A stretch of DNA of 64,000 nucleotides from Porphyra umbilicalis (taxonomy: Eukaryota; Rhodophyta; Bangiophyceae; Bangiales; Bangiaceae). Numbering within the stretch: the stretch's first letter is position 1; each line of letters begins with the position of its first letter. Position numbers and translations under genes: made by a program. Positions 33,353 to 44,600 of this stretch are shown here, piece by piece. The stretch is from the NCBI GenBank assembly GCA_002049455.2, contig KV918934.1, positions 62,001-126,000 of the forward strand. Direction: 5' to 3'. The notes beneath the pieces were generated by a model, which worked only from the letters and a program-made list of their open reading frames with translations, was not told the DNA's origin and made no database searches.

Positions 33353-33796
33353 CTCGCCGCCCCCGCGACCACCACCCTCGCCGCCCTTGCCGCCTCCATC
33401 GAGCTGACGTTGCGGTGGCAGCAACTATTTTTGTGCCGGCGGCGTCGCCGGCGGCGGCGCTGGAGGCGGGGCAGGCTCTGTGGCGTCGGCGTCACCGCCA
33501 GCGGCGGGTGGCGCCATCCGTCCCGGCGCGCCCGCCCCCCGCCCCTGAGCCCGACGCGATGCTGCCGGCCGGGGGCGCGCGCCCACCGCGCCGGCGTGTC
33601 CGCCCCGCCTCCCAGGACGTGACGCGACGCCGCCGGCGGTGCCGGAGGCGGTCGCGAAGGCGATGCTCACCGCTGCAGGGCCGTAGCAGGCAGCCGCCGC
33701 TGTGGCCACCGTCGTCCCCGCCGCCCACTGCCTCCTCCCAGTCGCCCGTCCTCCCCCCCTGGTCGTGGTCCCGCTGCCCGTTTTTTGCCCCCACCC
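32315..33796. other. GC-rich region without a recognised gene
   Basis: Pro/Arg-rich frames are open on several frames and none has motifs. Short direct repeats include ggcaacactgctgg (about 32500 and 32608), a 21-bp duplication cgctgacgctcgaccttgtgg (about 32832 and 32858), and (gcc)n runs near 33310-33370. Confidence 0.4.
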
Positions 33797-36700
33797 ATGG
33801 CGGCGCCCGTCCGCCGCTACACCGTCACGGGCCTCACGTGCGGCCGCTGCGTCGGGCGCGTCTCGGCCGCCGTCGGCGCCCTGCCCGGCGTCGCCGCCGT
33901 CGACGTGGCCCTCGCGTCGGGCGCCATGGCCGTCACCTACGCGTCCCCGCCCGCCGCGTCGGTGCCGACCGCGGCGGCGGCGGTGGCGGCGGCGGTGGCG
34001 GGCGTCTGCAAGACCGCCACGCCGGTGGCGGCGGCCGCCGCCTCCCCCACCACCGACGCGGCGTTGTGCACGGCGTTTACGGTGGCGGGCATGACGTGCG
34101 GGCGTTGCGTGGCGGTCGTGCGCGACGCGGTCGCTGCCGTGGACGGCGTGGCGGCCGTCGCCGTGGACCTCCCGTCGGCTACCATGGTCGTCACGTGGGC
34201 GCCGGCGGCGGCGGCGTCGTCGTCGCCGCCGCCGCGCGTCGTTGCGGGGTGCGCGCGGTGGCGGGCGTCGTCGTCGCCGCCGCCGCGCGTCGTTGCGGGG
34301 TGCGCGCGGTGGCGGGCGTCGGCAAGACGGCGACGACGGCGGCGACGGTGGCGGCGGCGGCGGCTGCGGCGCCGCCGCCCGCCGACGTGTCGGCGCGCGT
34401 CGTCAAGGGCGGCGGCCGCGCGGCCACTGCCGGCGCCGGCGCCGCCGCCGCTGCCGGCAGCAGCGGCAGTGGCCTCGTCAAGCGCCGCCGCGTGCGCCGC
34501 TTCTACTGTGGGTGCGGCGCGGCCACGTGCTGCTGCTCGTCAGACCAGGTGTTGCCGACGGACGTTGGGGTGGTCGTCACGCAGCGCCTCGTCGAGGCGC
34601 CGCCCTCGTCGCTACCTGCGTCGGCAAGGCCGAGTCGACGCTGACCGCCCTCCCGGGCGTGTCTGCCGCGCGCGTCAACCTCCTCGCCGGCCGCGCGGCG
34701 GAGACGGTCACCGACGCGGGCCTCGTCGACGGCACGGCGCTGGCCGCCGCGCTCGGCCGCGGCGGCTACACCGCCACCGTGACGGCGCGCGGCGACGCGG
34801 CGGCGGGGGGCGGCGCCGCGGACGTGGCGGTGTTGCGGATTGCCACTCCCGCCGCCGCCGCCGAGGCGGTGGGGCTGCTCCGCCGCATGGACAGGGTGGC
34901 CGCCGCACAGGCGCTTGTGGGGGGGGTGCCCGCCGACGAAGAAGGGGGTGCGGGCGGCGGGCCGACGGGCGGCCGGTCGCCGGTGGCGACGGCGGCGGAT
35001 CCGCTCGCCGCCCCGTCGGGGGGGGGGGGGGAATGGGGGGGATGGGGGGTAAGCGGGCCGCCGGGGGGGGCGGTGGGCCCTCCACCCGGCGTGGGGTGGG
35101 GGGTGGTGGCACGGCGCCGCGCGCCGCGGCGCGCCGACGGTCGTGCGCGTGCGCGTGCGGGGGGCTGCGCCGCCTGGGGGAGGGGGGGGGCTCGCCGTGC
35201 TCGTCGCGTCGGACGCGGACTCGTCAGACGAGGAGGGCGGCGGCGGGGCGGGCGCGGCGGCGGCGCCGCGCGGCGGCGGCGGCGGCGACGGCGGCGGTTA
35301 CGGCGGCGTCGGCGGTGGCCCGCCGTCGGCGGCGGCGGTGCCCGGCCTCAGCCCCAAAATCGATGCGGTGAGGGCGTTTGAGGCGGCCACCCGCGGGCGC
35401 CTCCCGTTTACTGTGACGAGCGCGGCGGCGGTCGCGGCGGGCGCCGCCGGCGCTGACGTGCAGGCGTCCCTACACGCCGCCGGCCGCCACTACCTCGCGC
35501 TCTGCCTCTTTGCGGTGGTCTTTACGGTGCCCCTCTTGGTGGTGACCATGGTCGTGCGCCACGTGCCCGCCGCGGCGGCGGTGCTCGACGCGTCGCTCGT
35601 GGCGTCGCGGCGCGTACCGCTCATTGACGTGACCGCGTGGGCGCTCGCCACTCCCGTCCAGGCTGTGGCCGGCGCCGGCTTTTACCGCGGCTCGTGGTAC
35701 ACCCTCCGCGGCCGCCGCGCGTCGATGGACGTGCTCATTGCGCTCGGCACGTCGGTGGCGTACGTCTTTTCTGCCACGGTCGTCGTGCTCAACGCGACGC
35801 GGCCGGCGGGGCGGGGTTGGCGGAAGGGACGGTGTTTGAGACGGCTGCCCTGCTGCTCACGATTGTGCTCACGATTGTGCACTTTGGCAAGTGGCTCGAG
35901 GCCCTCGCCAAGGGGCACGCCGCCGCGGGGGTGTCGGCGCTCGCCGCGCTCGCCCCGTCGACGGCGACGGTGGCGGCGCCGGGCGGCCGCGCCGTCGCTG
36001 CCGACGGGGTGCCCGTTGGGCTCTTGTCGCCGGGGGATATGGTGTGGGTGCGGCCGGGCGCGAGCTTTCCCGTCGACGGGGTGGTGCTCGGCGCCGGCGC
36101 CGCCAACGGTGCGTCGCACTGCAGCGGCGGTGGCGGCAACGGTCGCGCACCGACGCCAGCGGCCACCCCGCTGTCGGTCGATGAGTCGATGCTGACGGGG
36201 GAGGCGCGGCCGGCTGCGAAGACTCCCGGCGACGAGGTTTATGTGGGCTCCCTCAACGCGTCGGCCGCCCTGGCGGTCGTCTGCGTCACGGCTGCGGGCG
36301 AGGGCGGCGTCCTTTCCCGCATCATGGCCCTCGTCGACGAGGCGCAGACGGCGCGCGCGCCGATCGAGGCGTTTGCCGACCGCGTCAGCGCGGTGTTTGT
36401 GCCCGCCGTCGTTTCGGGTGCGGGCTCCACGTTTGCCGTGTGGTATGGCCTGGCCGCCGGCGGGGCCCTCCCCCCCTCGCGGGCGGCGGCCGAGGGGGAC
36501 GTGCTCTTTGCGCTCCTCTTTGCGCTCGCCGTGCGAGTCATTGCGTGTCCGTGTGCGCTCGGCCTCGCAACGCCGTCGGCGGTAATGGTCGCGACCGCCG
36601 TTGGCGCGTCGCGCCACGGCATCCTCTTCAAGGGGGGGGGGAGGCGCTGCAGGTGGCTGCGGGGCTCGGCGTCGTCCTCTTCGGCAAGACGGGCACGTTG

Positions 36701-37543
36701 ACCGAGGGCAAGCCCCGCGTCACAGGGGCCGTCCGCTTGGACGGCGTCGCTGCCGACGGCGCGCGCGGACCCGCCGACGTGGCCGTGTCAGACGCCACGT
36801 GGTCCGCCCTCGCCGCCGCCGAAGCCGTGTCGGAGCACCCGCTCGCGCGCGCGCTCGTCGCGCACGTGCGTGAGGGCGTCGGCGTGGCGGCCGACGGGGT
36901 GGGCGTCGTCGATTCTGAGGCCGCCCCCGGCCGGGGGATCGTCGCCACCCTCACCGACGGCCGCGTCGTTGCCGTCGGCTCCGGTCCGTGGATGGCCGAC
37001 CGCTCGCCGACGTGGGCGCCCCCGCCGGCGACGGCCGCCGACCTGACTGCGTGGGCGGCCCGCGGCGCAACGGTCGTCCTCGTCTCCATTGACGGCACGC
37101 CGACGGCGGCGGCGGCGGCGATTGAAGACACCCTCCGTCCCGACGCGTCGGCCGTCGTCGCGCACCTCACGCGGTAGGGCATGGCCGTGTAGATGGTCAC
37201 GGGCGACGCGGCGGCGACGGCGGCGGCGGTGGCGGACCGCGTCGGCATCCCCCCCGCCCCCGTCGTAGCGGGCGCGTTGCCGTGGGCAAAGACGGACGCT
37301 GTCGCCGCCGCGCGCGACGCGCTGCCGCCCGCGTCCCGCTACCGCCGCGTTGCGTTTGTCGGCGACGGCATCAATGACGCGTTGGCGCTCGCCGCCGCGG
37401 ACGTTGGCGTGGCGATGGGCGCCGGCTCGGCGGCGGCGGCGGAGAGTGCGGGCGTGGTGCTCGTGCGCTCGGCGCTCGACGACGTGGCGGTGGCGGCGGA
37501 CTTGGCGGCGGTCGCGTCCCAGCAGCAACAGCACGAACAGTAG
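33797..37543 (+). pseudogene. broken Cu-transporting P1B-type ATPase (HMA family)
   Basis: All landmarks of a Cu(+)-ATPase follow in order. There are two N-terminal heavy-metal domains (GLTCGRC about 33833; GMTCGRC about 34090) and a degenerate third (TCVGKAESTLTALPGV, ~34615). TM segments follow (HYLALCLFAVVFTVPLL, then RASMDVLIALGTSVAYVF). Then come the A-domain (ESMLTGEA), the metal site CPC (36546-36554, IACPCALGLATPS), KTGTLTEGK, SEHPL, MVTGD and GDGINDALALAAADVG. The copy is disrupted. The frame changes about five times (34.2-34.3, 34.56-34.64, ~35.02-35.14, ~35.81 and 36.63 kb, several in G runs). The phosphorylated Asp of DKTGT is Gly (codon 36683). Two in-frame TAGs (37175, 37190) sit just before MVTGD. 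The last TM pair is missing: the frame runs into CAG repeats and stops at 37543. Sequencing error could explain the homopolymer shifts but not the substitutions. Confidence 0.85.
34214..34315 (+). repeat. exact 51-bp tandem duplication inside the ATPase relic
   Basis: Two identical copies start with gcgtcgtcgtcg at 34214 and 34265. The duplication adds 17 codons in the linker after the second metal-binding domain and lies next to the first frame change. Confidence 0.9.
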
Positions 37544-37770
37544 CAACAGCATGAGCACCGACGACGACAACGTCAACGCAGCAGCAGCAAAAGTAACAAC
37601 AGCACAAACGACACAACAGCATTAAGAGCAGCAACAGCAGCATCATTGTCAGCAGCAACATCCTCATTAACATCAACAGCAGCAGCATTGTCAGCAGCAA
37701 CATCCTCATCAACATCAACAGCAGCAGCATTGTCAGCAGCAACATCCTCATCAACATCAACAGCAGAAGC
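37503..37770. repeat. CAG/CAA-rich repeat with 42-bp units
   Basis: CAG/CAA trinucleotide-like sequence replaces the expected 3' end of the ATPase. From about 37637 it becomes three copies of a 42-bp unit containing cattgtcagcagcaacatcc. It would read as poly-Gln on the + strand but is stopped by TAG codons. Confidence 0.85.
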
Positions 37771-39120
37771 AGCCACCCTCAGGACAAGCGCTTGAGCCAC
37801 CACGAGGGCTCTGCCTGCAGCATCTGCCGCAGGAAGCTTTCGTGGAGCACCCAGCACAACGCAAAACGCCGCAGGCACCCTACAAACGCACCTTCAGTGC
37901 ACCTTGCAGTGCGAGCAGATGAAGCACCAAAAAACAGCGGCGGCCACTTCCCAGCCGCTGCCTCTCAGCAGCAGCAACAGCAACAGCAGTCGGCGGCTGC
38001 CGCCGCCGTCGTCGCCGCTGCCGGCCGCAAAGGTCTACAACAACAGGCTGCCGCGCTCAAGCCAGAGGGCAAGGCGGGGCCCCAAGCACCGACGCTCGAG
38101 CCGACCCCGCCCCAGTTTAAACCGCTGCACGGCGTCGCTGCCGTTGCGGCTACGACAGCCGCCGCCCACGACGCGTCGGCGGCGGCGCCGCCGGGGGGAA
38201 GGGGTCGCGGGCACCGCCCGGGCGGGGACGCCGAGCTATCCGGGTGGTCTGCCAGCGGCCAAAGCGGCGGCGGCTGCGAATGCACGCACGACAGAAGCGC
38301 GTCCAGGTGCCGGCGAGTGGTGGAGCCATGGTGCGCCCGGTGGCGCCGGCGGCGGGGGTGGCCAAAGCGCAGATGTCGGCGCTCCGACCGCCCATTTGCG
38401 GCCGCAGTGCGGCCGGCGGCCCGGTGCCGTCGCGCCGCCTCGGCGGGGGCGGCGCCGGGGGGTTGGGGTGTGGGCACCGCCGGGGCGGCGACCCTGGTCC
38501 TGCTACGCTGTCGGCCGGTGGCAAAGCCGGGCCTGCCCGCCGGTCCGCCGTCGGCAAGAGAGGTGGTGGCGAAGGCGCCGACCACAAATGTGCGTCCAGC
38601 CGACGGCGAGGGGCCGAGACAAGGCGCGCCCAGTGGCGGAGGCGGCGGGGGTAGCCAAGGCGCAGACGTCAGCGCTCCCGCCGTCCATTGGCGGCGGCAG
38701 CACGGCGGCGGCGCGGAGCCGCATTGCGGGCGGCGCCGCGTGGGTGGCGGCGCGGGCCAAGCGCCCCTCGTCGGGGGGGAGGTTGAAGCGGCGCTGGCAC
38801 TCGCCACGGCGGGTGCCGTCGCCTCGTGCGCGCCACCACTGCCGCTGGCGACAGAGGCGCGGCGCGCGTGCGGCAGACGCCGCCGCCGCTGCCGCGGGCG
38901 TGCCTGTCAAGACCTGAGCCGTGCACGCGCCGCGGCGGATGCGGCGGCGGCGGCAGCCGGCAGGGGCTCCATGGCCGGCGGTGCCGGTGGTCGCGGCGGC
39001 GGGCCGGGCGGCAGCCGGCAGCTGCGGCGGGGCGCGCGGGAGCCAGTTCTGGTAGCGGTGGTGGTCGAAAAGGCAAAAGGCACCAGTCAGTTTAATGATC
39101 GTGGACCCAGTACACTCCCC
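37771..39120. other. GC-rich region with a diverged ~290-bp duplication
   Basis: The segments around 38340-38400 and 38635-38690 both read like gc-ggggg(t/g)-gccaa-gcgcaga-gtc-gcgctcc. Both translate to AAGVAKAQ(M/T)SAL but in different frames, so an ancestral coding repeat may have decayed here. No usable gene model can be given. Confidence 0.4.
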
Positions 39121-39606
39121 CTACTGGGCTCCATCATAGTACGGGTGGGTCGACACGCAGCTGCTGCAAGCAAGCGCAGTTGGCGTGTGCTCCGAGCAAT
39201 AGGGGTACTTGGTCTTCTCGTTCTGCAGCTCCCAGCGCGACCAAAAGAAGTCGACCACCGCGTCCAGCATGTCGACAAACACGCTCATGGCCTCCGAGGT
39301 CATGGGGTACTCGTTGGGCTCGCGAAACGTGGAGGTGAAAAAGCACAGCAGACCGCGCTGGGTGAAGCAGCCAAAAGGCACCGGGTTCAGCCTCGCGTCC
39401 ATGCGGCCGCGCCAGAGGATGAGCGAGGCCACGTCCCTCTCAGGGCACATGGCCAGCATCAGATCGCCCGCCTCCCGCAGGTCAGCACGGCAGAGGAAGA
39501 GACAAGCATCGCAATCGCCCTGCTCCAAGCGCACGTTGGGATGCAGAGGACAACGCTGTACGACTGCGTCGTCCTCACGGGGTGAAGAGGGAGGGGTCGC
39601 CTCCAT
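39121..39606 (-). CDS. small Cys-rich hypothetical protein
   Basis: 161 residues from ATG 39606 (MEATPPSSPRED) to TAG 39121. The frame extends 23 codons further upstream, but this Met is the better start. Cys/His pairs lie at both ends: CPLH with CDACLFLC near residue 20-40 and YCSEH with ACSSC near the C-terminus. They may form one split zinc site. The middle is hydrophobic and globular (LILWRGRMDARLN, FGCFTQRGLLCFFTS, FVDMLDAVVDFFWSRW). Composition is balanced, unlike the surrounding Arg/Pro-rich shadow frames, which supports a real gene. I do not recognise the family. Confidence 0.55.
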   Translation of the reverse strand: MEATPPSSPREDDAVVQRCPLHPNVRLEQGDCDACLFLCRADLREAGDLMLAMCPERDVASLILWRGRMDARLNPVPFGCFTQRGLLCFFTSTFREPNEYPMTSEAMSVFVDMLDAVVDFFWSRWELQNEKTKYPYCSEHTPTALACSSCVSTHPYYDGAQ

Positions 39607-40705
39607 TGTGTAGAGATGCGGGGGCGATGGGGGCTGCAGGCTGCTTGATGGCGCCACCACGGGGAAACCATGCACCGGAGATAGTCGTCACAGCGAGGTG
39701 CCCTCGCCACTCGTGCCCCCGCAGCGGCGGCATCGCACAGTTGTACAGGCAGCCGCCGCATTCGGCATCCTTGTCGCAACGTACGAGTGCGGGCAGCTGG
39801 CGACGGGGATGGGTGCAACGAAGGCCGTACTGGGACAATCGGGATGCCTGCGTTGCGATATTCGTGTCAACTATGCACTTAACATGCTGTTGCGCTTCTG
39901 TGAGGCCCAGAGTCGGACACGGTGTGGAAACAGCACGCCACGCAATTCAATTAGCGGCATTGCGTCGCGCTGTGCTTTCCTGTGTTCGCGCCATGAGGTC
40001 GTGACACACGTCCCGTGCGGTCAGCCGGCAGTGTTTTTGCTCTCCTGGGATTTCATGCCATCTGCGGCCCCTCGTTGGCTCTTTATCTCAAACGCGACAG
40101 CTCAATGGCTGACGTGAGCGTGTCAGATCAGGCACCTGTTGTTTTCCTCAGATCACAGCGTGGACAGTGCCACCCCCTCGCATTAACTCGACAGGGCAGT
40201 ACAGCATGATCGTTTCGAAAAGCGCTTATGAAAGTTTGGGCAGAAAGAAGCCGTGTTCGTGTGGCGCGTCCACGCTCGCGGTGATGTGGTTGTGGGTGCG
40301 CCCGCCTCATGCGTTCACAGCCTCTGGCTGTGATGTGCGTCTGGGGTTGTGACCTCCAGAGCAGACGCGGCGAGGATGGCGGCCAAAGATAACGCGGCGA
40401 AAGGAGAGTTGTCTGTTCCTGCTGCCTCGCACATTTGCATCTATCACTTGAACTTCCGCCCTCCCCTCATCCAACTGGACCCTGTGACAGAGAGCCCATG
40501 CCGGGGCCCATAAAAAAGTCACGACCTAATTTTTGTCGACTACCACATTTTCAGCACGTCGCAGGGCAACTTTCCTTCACGAGGTGTAAAGCTCAGAATC
40601 AGATCAGCTGCCTTGCGGGCCCCTTCTCGTGCAGCTCCTCTTCTTCGTCACTGCGTGCCCCGTACCACCGAGCTTTCATCTTCGTCACCGCTGGCCCTCT
40701 CCACG
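39607..40705. other. no gene recognised
   Basis: Moderate-GC sequence with only short frames lacking motifs; no repeats noted. Confidence 0.4.
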
Positions 40706-41167
40706 ATGTCTTCACCTGACACTCATTCGATGATACCACCTGCTCCTGAACCACCGGCAGCTCCTTCCGGAGCCGCTCCACCCGCCGACCAATTTTGTGC
40801 AACGTGCGGTGGAGGAGTGCCTCACCGCTCGCGCACAGACGATCGCGCTTCACAACATGTGCATGTCTCCGTTCGTGTCGGTCCTTGTGCGGTTTCTTCG
40901 AGCGGCGCCGTCCCGCATGTTGGAGACCATGCATGGAAACAGGGAGCCCGTTGCGTATGTCCCTCGTCGCCGTGCGCCATCGGAGGAGGTGGGGTTCGAG
41001 CCCGAATTCCTCCTGGTGCCCGTGTGTGGTTCGAGTGCCCCTCTTTTGGTCTACTGTTCGGGTCTGTAGCAGACTTCGGCCGACATGAATGTGGTGCTCC
41101 TGGCAGCGGCGGCGTCGGAGGTTCCCCGAGGACGTGCACCTCGGGGAGAGCCTCGTCAAGGACCTGA
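40706..41167 (+). CDS. possible small zinc-finger-like hypothetical protein
   Basis: 153 residues from ATG 40706 (MSSPDTHSMIPPAPEPP). It contains FCATCGGGVPH near residue 31 and WFECPSFGLLFGSVADFGRHEC near 125, the latter spaced roughly like a C2H2 finger with one altered ligand. Two other frames across the same DNA are also open and protein-like: + strand 40731-41069, containing LTARAQTIALHNMCMSPF, and the minus strand from 41264. Which one is real, and whether introns join them, cannot be decided by eye. Confidence 0.3.
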   Translation: MSSPDTHSMIPPAPEPPAAPSGAAPPADQFCATCGGGVPHRSRTDDRASQHVHVSVRVGPCAVSSSGAVPHVGDHAWKQGARCVCPSSPCAIGGGGVRARIPPGARVWFECPSFGLLFGSVADFGRHECGAPGSGGVGGSPRTCTSGRASSRT

Positions 41168-41616
41168 AAGGGGCACCGATGGGTTGGCCCTGTCCCTGCA
41201 GCGGTGGATGCGGCCGAATCGGTAGCAGGCCCCCGAGTATCGTCAATGAGGCCGAAGAGGGCATTGCCTGTGTTAACCCGACGACGGGCGACGGAAATTA
41301 AGGCGGCCAAGGGCAGTCACCCGTGGAGGGGCAAGGGTGGGGGTGAATGCGCGGTGTATGGCGCGACGATGGTATGTGGTTCTGTTGAACGTTTGCCACT
41401 CTGTGGGGTGCGTATGGCATGACGATATTGTGTTGTGAAAGGCGATGACTGTGTGCGGCGTGCGACAGTGGCAGGGAGGCCTGTCTGAGTGAGAATGGTG
41501 GTGAGGTGGCGTCGCCAGCGGTCTTTGCCAGGCTTCGAGAAACACACTCTGATGGATGGCGAGGCTTTCTTTTCTTGCGTGCGTTCCCCGCCATGGCCTG
41601 CTGTCATGGTGTTGTG
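41168..41616. other. no gene recognised
   Basis: Short motif-free frames only. Confidence 0.4.
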
Positions 41617-41836
41617 CGGTTTATCGTTACGACATCCGTGGCACTGGGCAGCGTGTCTCTTGAGCCGCGGGTGGGTGGGCGCTGCTGGCGACGGCCGACC
41701 GTTAAAGGCATGAGTCTGGTGGAGTGTGGTGGGCGGCGCAGGGACAGAGGCGGGGGCGGCGATAATGGAACCCGGGGCGGCCGGCGTTTTTTTGTTGGTC
41801 CTACCTTCCCTTCTGTGTTCCCATCCACGGCGGGTG
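41617..41836. repeat. 220-bp direct repeat, left copy
   Basis: From cggtttatcgtta to cggcgggtgt, including ccgtggcactgggcagcgtg and gcatgagtctggtggagtg. It is ~95% identical to 42912-43132, and the pair flanks the 232-bp array. Confidence 0.9.
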
Positions 41837-41968
41837 TCGGGGGGGCGGGGAAGGCGAGGGGGGGGGGGTGGGGACGGGCGTGTCGGCCGCGGGCGTCGGC
41901 CGCCCGCCGGGTGCCATGGCAGCCCGCCCGCGTGGCCGCCGAGGCGGAGAAATGGGGGAGCAGCGACG

Positions 41969-42900
41969 GTCGGGCGCGGCGCCCCGTCCCCGCCGGCAGT
42001 GTGTTGCTGGCGTCCGCGCTCGGTCGCCGCCGCGGTGGGGGCGGGGCGGCGCGGCGTCGTGACGGCGCCGCCGGTGCGCGCCGTCGAGCGGCGGTGGCCG
42101 TCGGGGTCGGTCGCTGCGTCGGCACCCGCGGGCGCGCGGGCGGGGGCGGGCGGGGGATGGCGGCGGCGGCGGCGGTGTCAAGGGGCAAGGCCCGCGGCGG
42201 GTCGGGCGCGGCGCCGCGTCCCCGCCGGCAGTGTGTTGCTGGCGCCCGCGCTCGGTCTCCGCCGCGGTGGGGGTGGGGCGGCGCGGCGTCGTGACGGCGC
42301 CGCCGGTGCGCGCCGTCGTGCGGCGGTGGCCGTCGGGGTCGGTCGCTGCGTCGGCACCCGCGGGCGCGCGGGCGGGGGCGGGCGGGGGATGGCGGCGGCG
42401 GCGGCGGTGTCAAGAGGCAAGGCCCGCGGCGGGTCGGGCGCGGCGCCGCGTCCCCGCCGGCAGTGTGTTGCTGGCGCCCGCGCTCGGTCGCCGCCGCGGT
42501 GGGGGCGTGGCGGCGCGGCGTCGTGACGGCGCCGCCGGTGCGCGCCGTCGTGCGGCGGTGGCCGTCGGGGTCGGTCGCTGCGTCGGCACCCGCGGGCGCG
42601 CGGGCGGGGGCGAGCGGGGGATGGCGGCGGCGGCGGCGGTGTCAAGGGGCAAGGCCCGCGGCGGGTCGGGCGCGGCGCCGCGTCCCCGCCGGCAGTGTGT
42701 TGCTGGCGCCCGCGCTCGGTCGCCACCGTGGTGGGGGCGGGGCGGCGCGGCGTCGTGACGGCGCCGCCGGTGCGCGCCGTCGTGCGGCGGTGGCCGTCGG
42801 GGTTGGTCGCTGCGTCGGCACCCGCGGGCGCGCGGGCCGGGGCGGGCGGGGGATGGCGGCGGCGGTGGCGGTGTCAGGGGGCACGGCCCGCGGCGGGTCG
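41969..42900. repeat. 232-bp tandem array, 4 copies
   Basis: The word gtgtgttgctggcg recurs every 232 bp (about 41999, 42230, 42462, 42694). Units are nearly identical and about 85% GC. Since 232 is not a multiple of three, the long Arg/Ala-rich frames change phase in each unit, which argues against coding. Confidence 0.9.
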
Positions 42901-42911
42901 GGGATGCGCGC

Positions 42912-43132
42912 CGGTTTATCGTTAGGACATCCGTGGCACTGGGCAGCGTGTCTCTTGAGCCGCGGGTGGGTGGCCGCTGCTGGCGACGGCCGACCGTTAA
43001 AAGCATGAGTCTGGTGGAGTGTGGTGGGCGGCGCAGGGACAGAGGCGGGGGCGGCGATAATGAAACCCTGGGCGGCCGGCGTTTTTTTGCTGGTCCTACC
43101 TTCCCTTCTGTGTTCCCCTCGACGGCGGGTGT
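42912..43132. repeat. 220-bp direct repeat, right copy
   Basis: Second copy of the flank at 41617-41836, with a few substitutions (gttacgac to gttaggac, aaaggc to aaaagc). The spacing of the two copies is 1295 bp. Confidence 0.9.
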
Positions 43133-44600
43133 TCCCGCATTCGTCAACGGTGCTGCAGCAAACACCAGGATGAGGATTAGGTGCGGGGGACCGCAGGGGA
43201 GGCGTAGGTGCCGGAGGCAGTGCGAGGGGACGGAGTGGGGTCCGACTGCGGGTTGCGGGCACCGCGTTGGCGAGGTCATAGGTGGTTGCCGCGGGGACTA
43301 GCCCCGGGGCAGAGGGAAGACGTGGGATTCTATTTAATCCATCTAGCCCAGGTGGAGGCGCAACACGCGGGTGGCGTGCATGTGCGCAGACGCAACGCGC
43401 CGCTGTTGGCCGGAGGCGATGGTCCAAGGATCTGCACGCCCGGCTAGCGCCACGCCTGGTCTGTCCCCGCACAATTGCGCCTGTGGCACCCTCCCGCCGC
43501 TGTTTGCTGAAGGCCGAACCGAGTCCGTCGGCGTGGCAATGGCCATTGTGTCGCCTCCGCTGTGTCCCTCCGCGCCTCCGCCGCGGGCAGCCCTGCATCG
43601 GCCTCGTCAACGGGCATGCCAACGGCAACGCCAACTGCAGGTCGGGAGGGAGCTATCACATGATGCTGGTGGCGGCCGTGACGCTGACAGCTTCTCTGCG
43701 ACAAGCGCAGAGAACACGGCACAGGAGAGAGAAGCAGGAAAAGGACAGAGAGTGAAACCAATTGACTTGTATGCCGCTCCACGTATCGAACCCCGGTCGG
43801 GCATGCGCCAGTTCGCACGTCGTCTCAGGACGCAGTCGACAGATTTGACATGAGACATGCGTGGACGTCGCGGGTTCGAAGGCGTCGGCAGCTGCAAAAT
43901 ATGGCGAGTAACCATGGCCAGTAAAGCTCGAGGATAGCGTTGGTGTCGATGACCGAGTTTTCAAGGAGATTGCACTGTGACGAGTCGTGATGCCACAAGG
44001 GAAGGGATGCCTCAAGACCTTATGCGAACTGTTCGTAAAGACATAGTGCGAGTCGCAGCAACGACAAGCGCGACCACTTTTGCGTATTGCCCATCGAGCA
44101 GCCAGAACGAATGTTGGCTCTTCTGCGGTGAGCCTCAAGTGCATTCGTTCAGAGCGCAACGCGGCAGCGCGCACCATGCTCAGTCTGTCCCAAGTCGATG
44201 CGCACGACGAAGCCGAAGACTTGTTCGAAAATACAGTGCTTTGGACTGGCATCGTGTATTTCTGGATCCCCGCATCGGTCGCGTACTTCTGGATCCCAGC
44301 ATCGGTCGCGGCCCTCATGTCCACGTGCTTTTTGTCGACTGAGAACCGTCCCGATCGTCGAACGTTATTCAGAGCCTCGAATGCGTCAATTTTTTCTATC
44401 AGATCCCAGCACCTGTCACGGCCGTGAGGCCAGTAGCGCTCCAACGACTGTCCCATGATATGAGTGGCCAGCATGGAGATCCACTTTCCACCGCCGATCT
44501 GGTGGGGATGGCGCTGATGACGTCGTCACTACCCCACTGACGGCCATCCTCATCTCGGTGACGTTCCAACCGCCACCATCGCTACCACCGCCATCCCCAC
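43133..44600. other. no confident gene; ambiguous frames and a 27-bp duplication
   Basis: A minus-strand frame (44474-43656, 272 residues) and a + frame (44080-44427, 115 residues) overlap. An imperfect 27-bp tandem duplication at 44257-44310 gives the repeat DAGIQKYAT on the minus strand or YFWIPASVA on the + strand; the second would be part of a membrane-like segment. Neither frame has a recognisable domain. Confidence 0.35.

Noticed and set aside
40985..41040. ggttcgagccc and ggttcgagtgc as possible tRNA T-loops
   Set aside because: T-stems do not pair and no cloverleaf can be built.
43740..43880. tRNA-like B-box words (ggttcgatacg on the minus strand, gggttcgaagg on the plus strand)
   Set aside because: The flanking bases do not pair into a T-arm and no acceptor or D-arm is visible.
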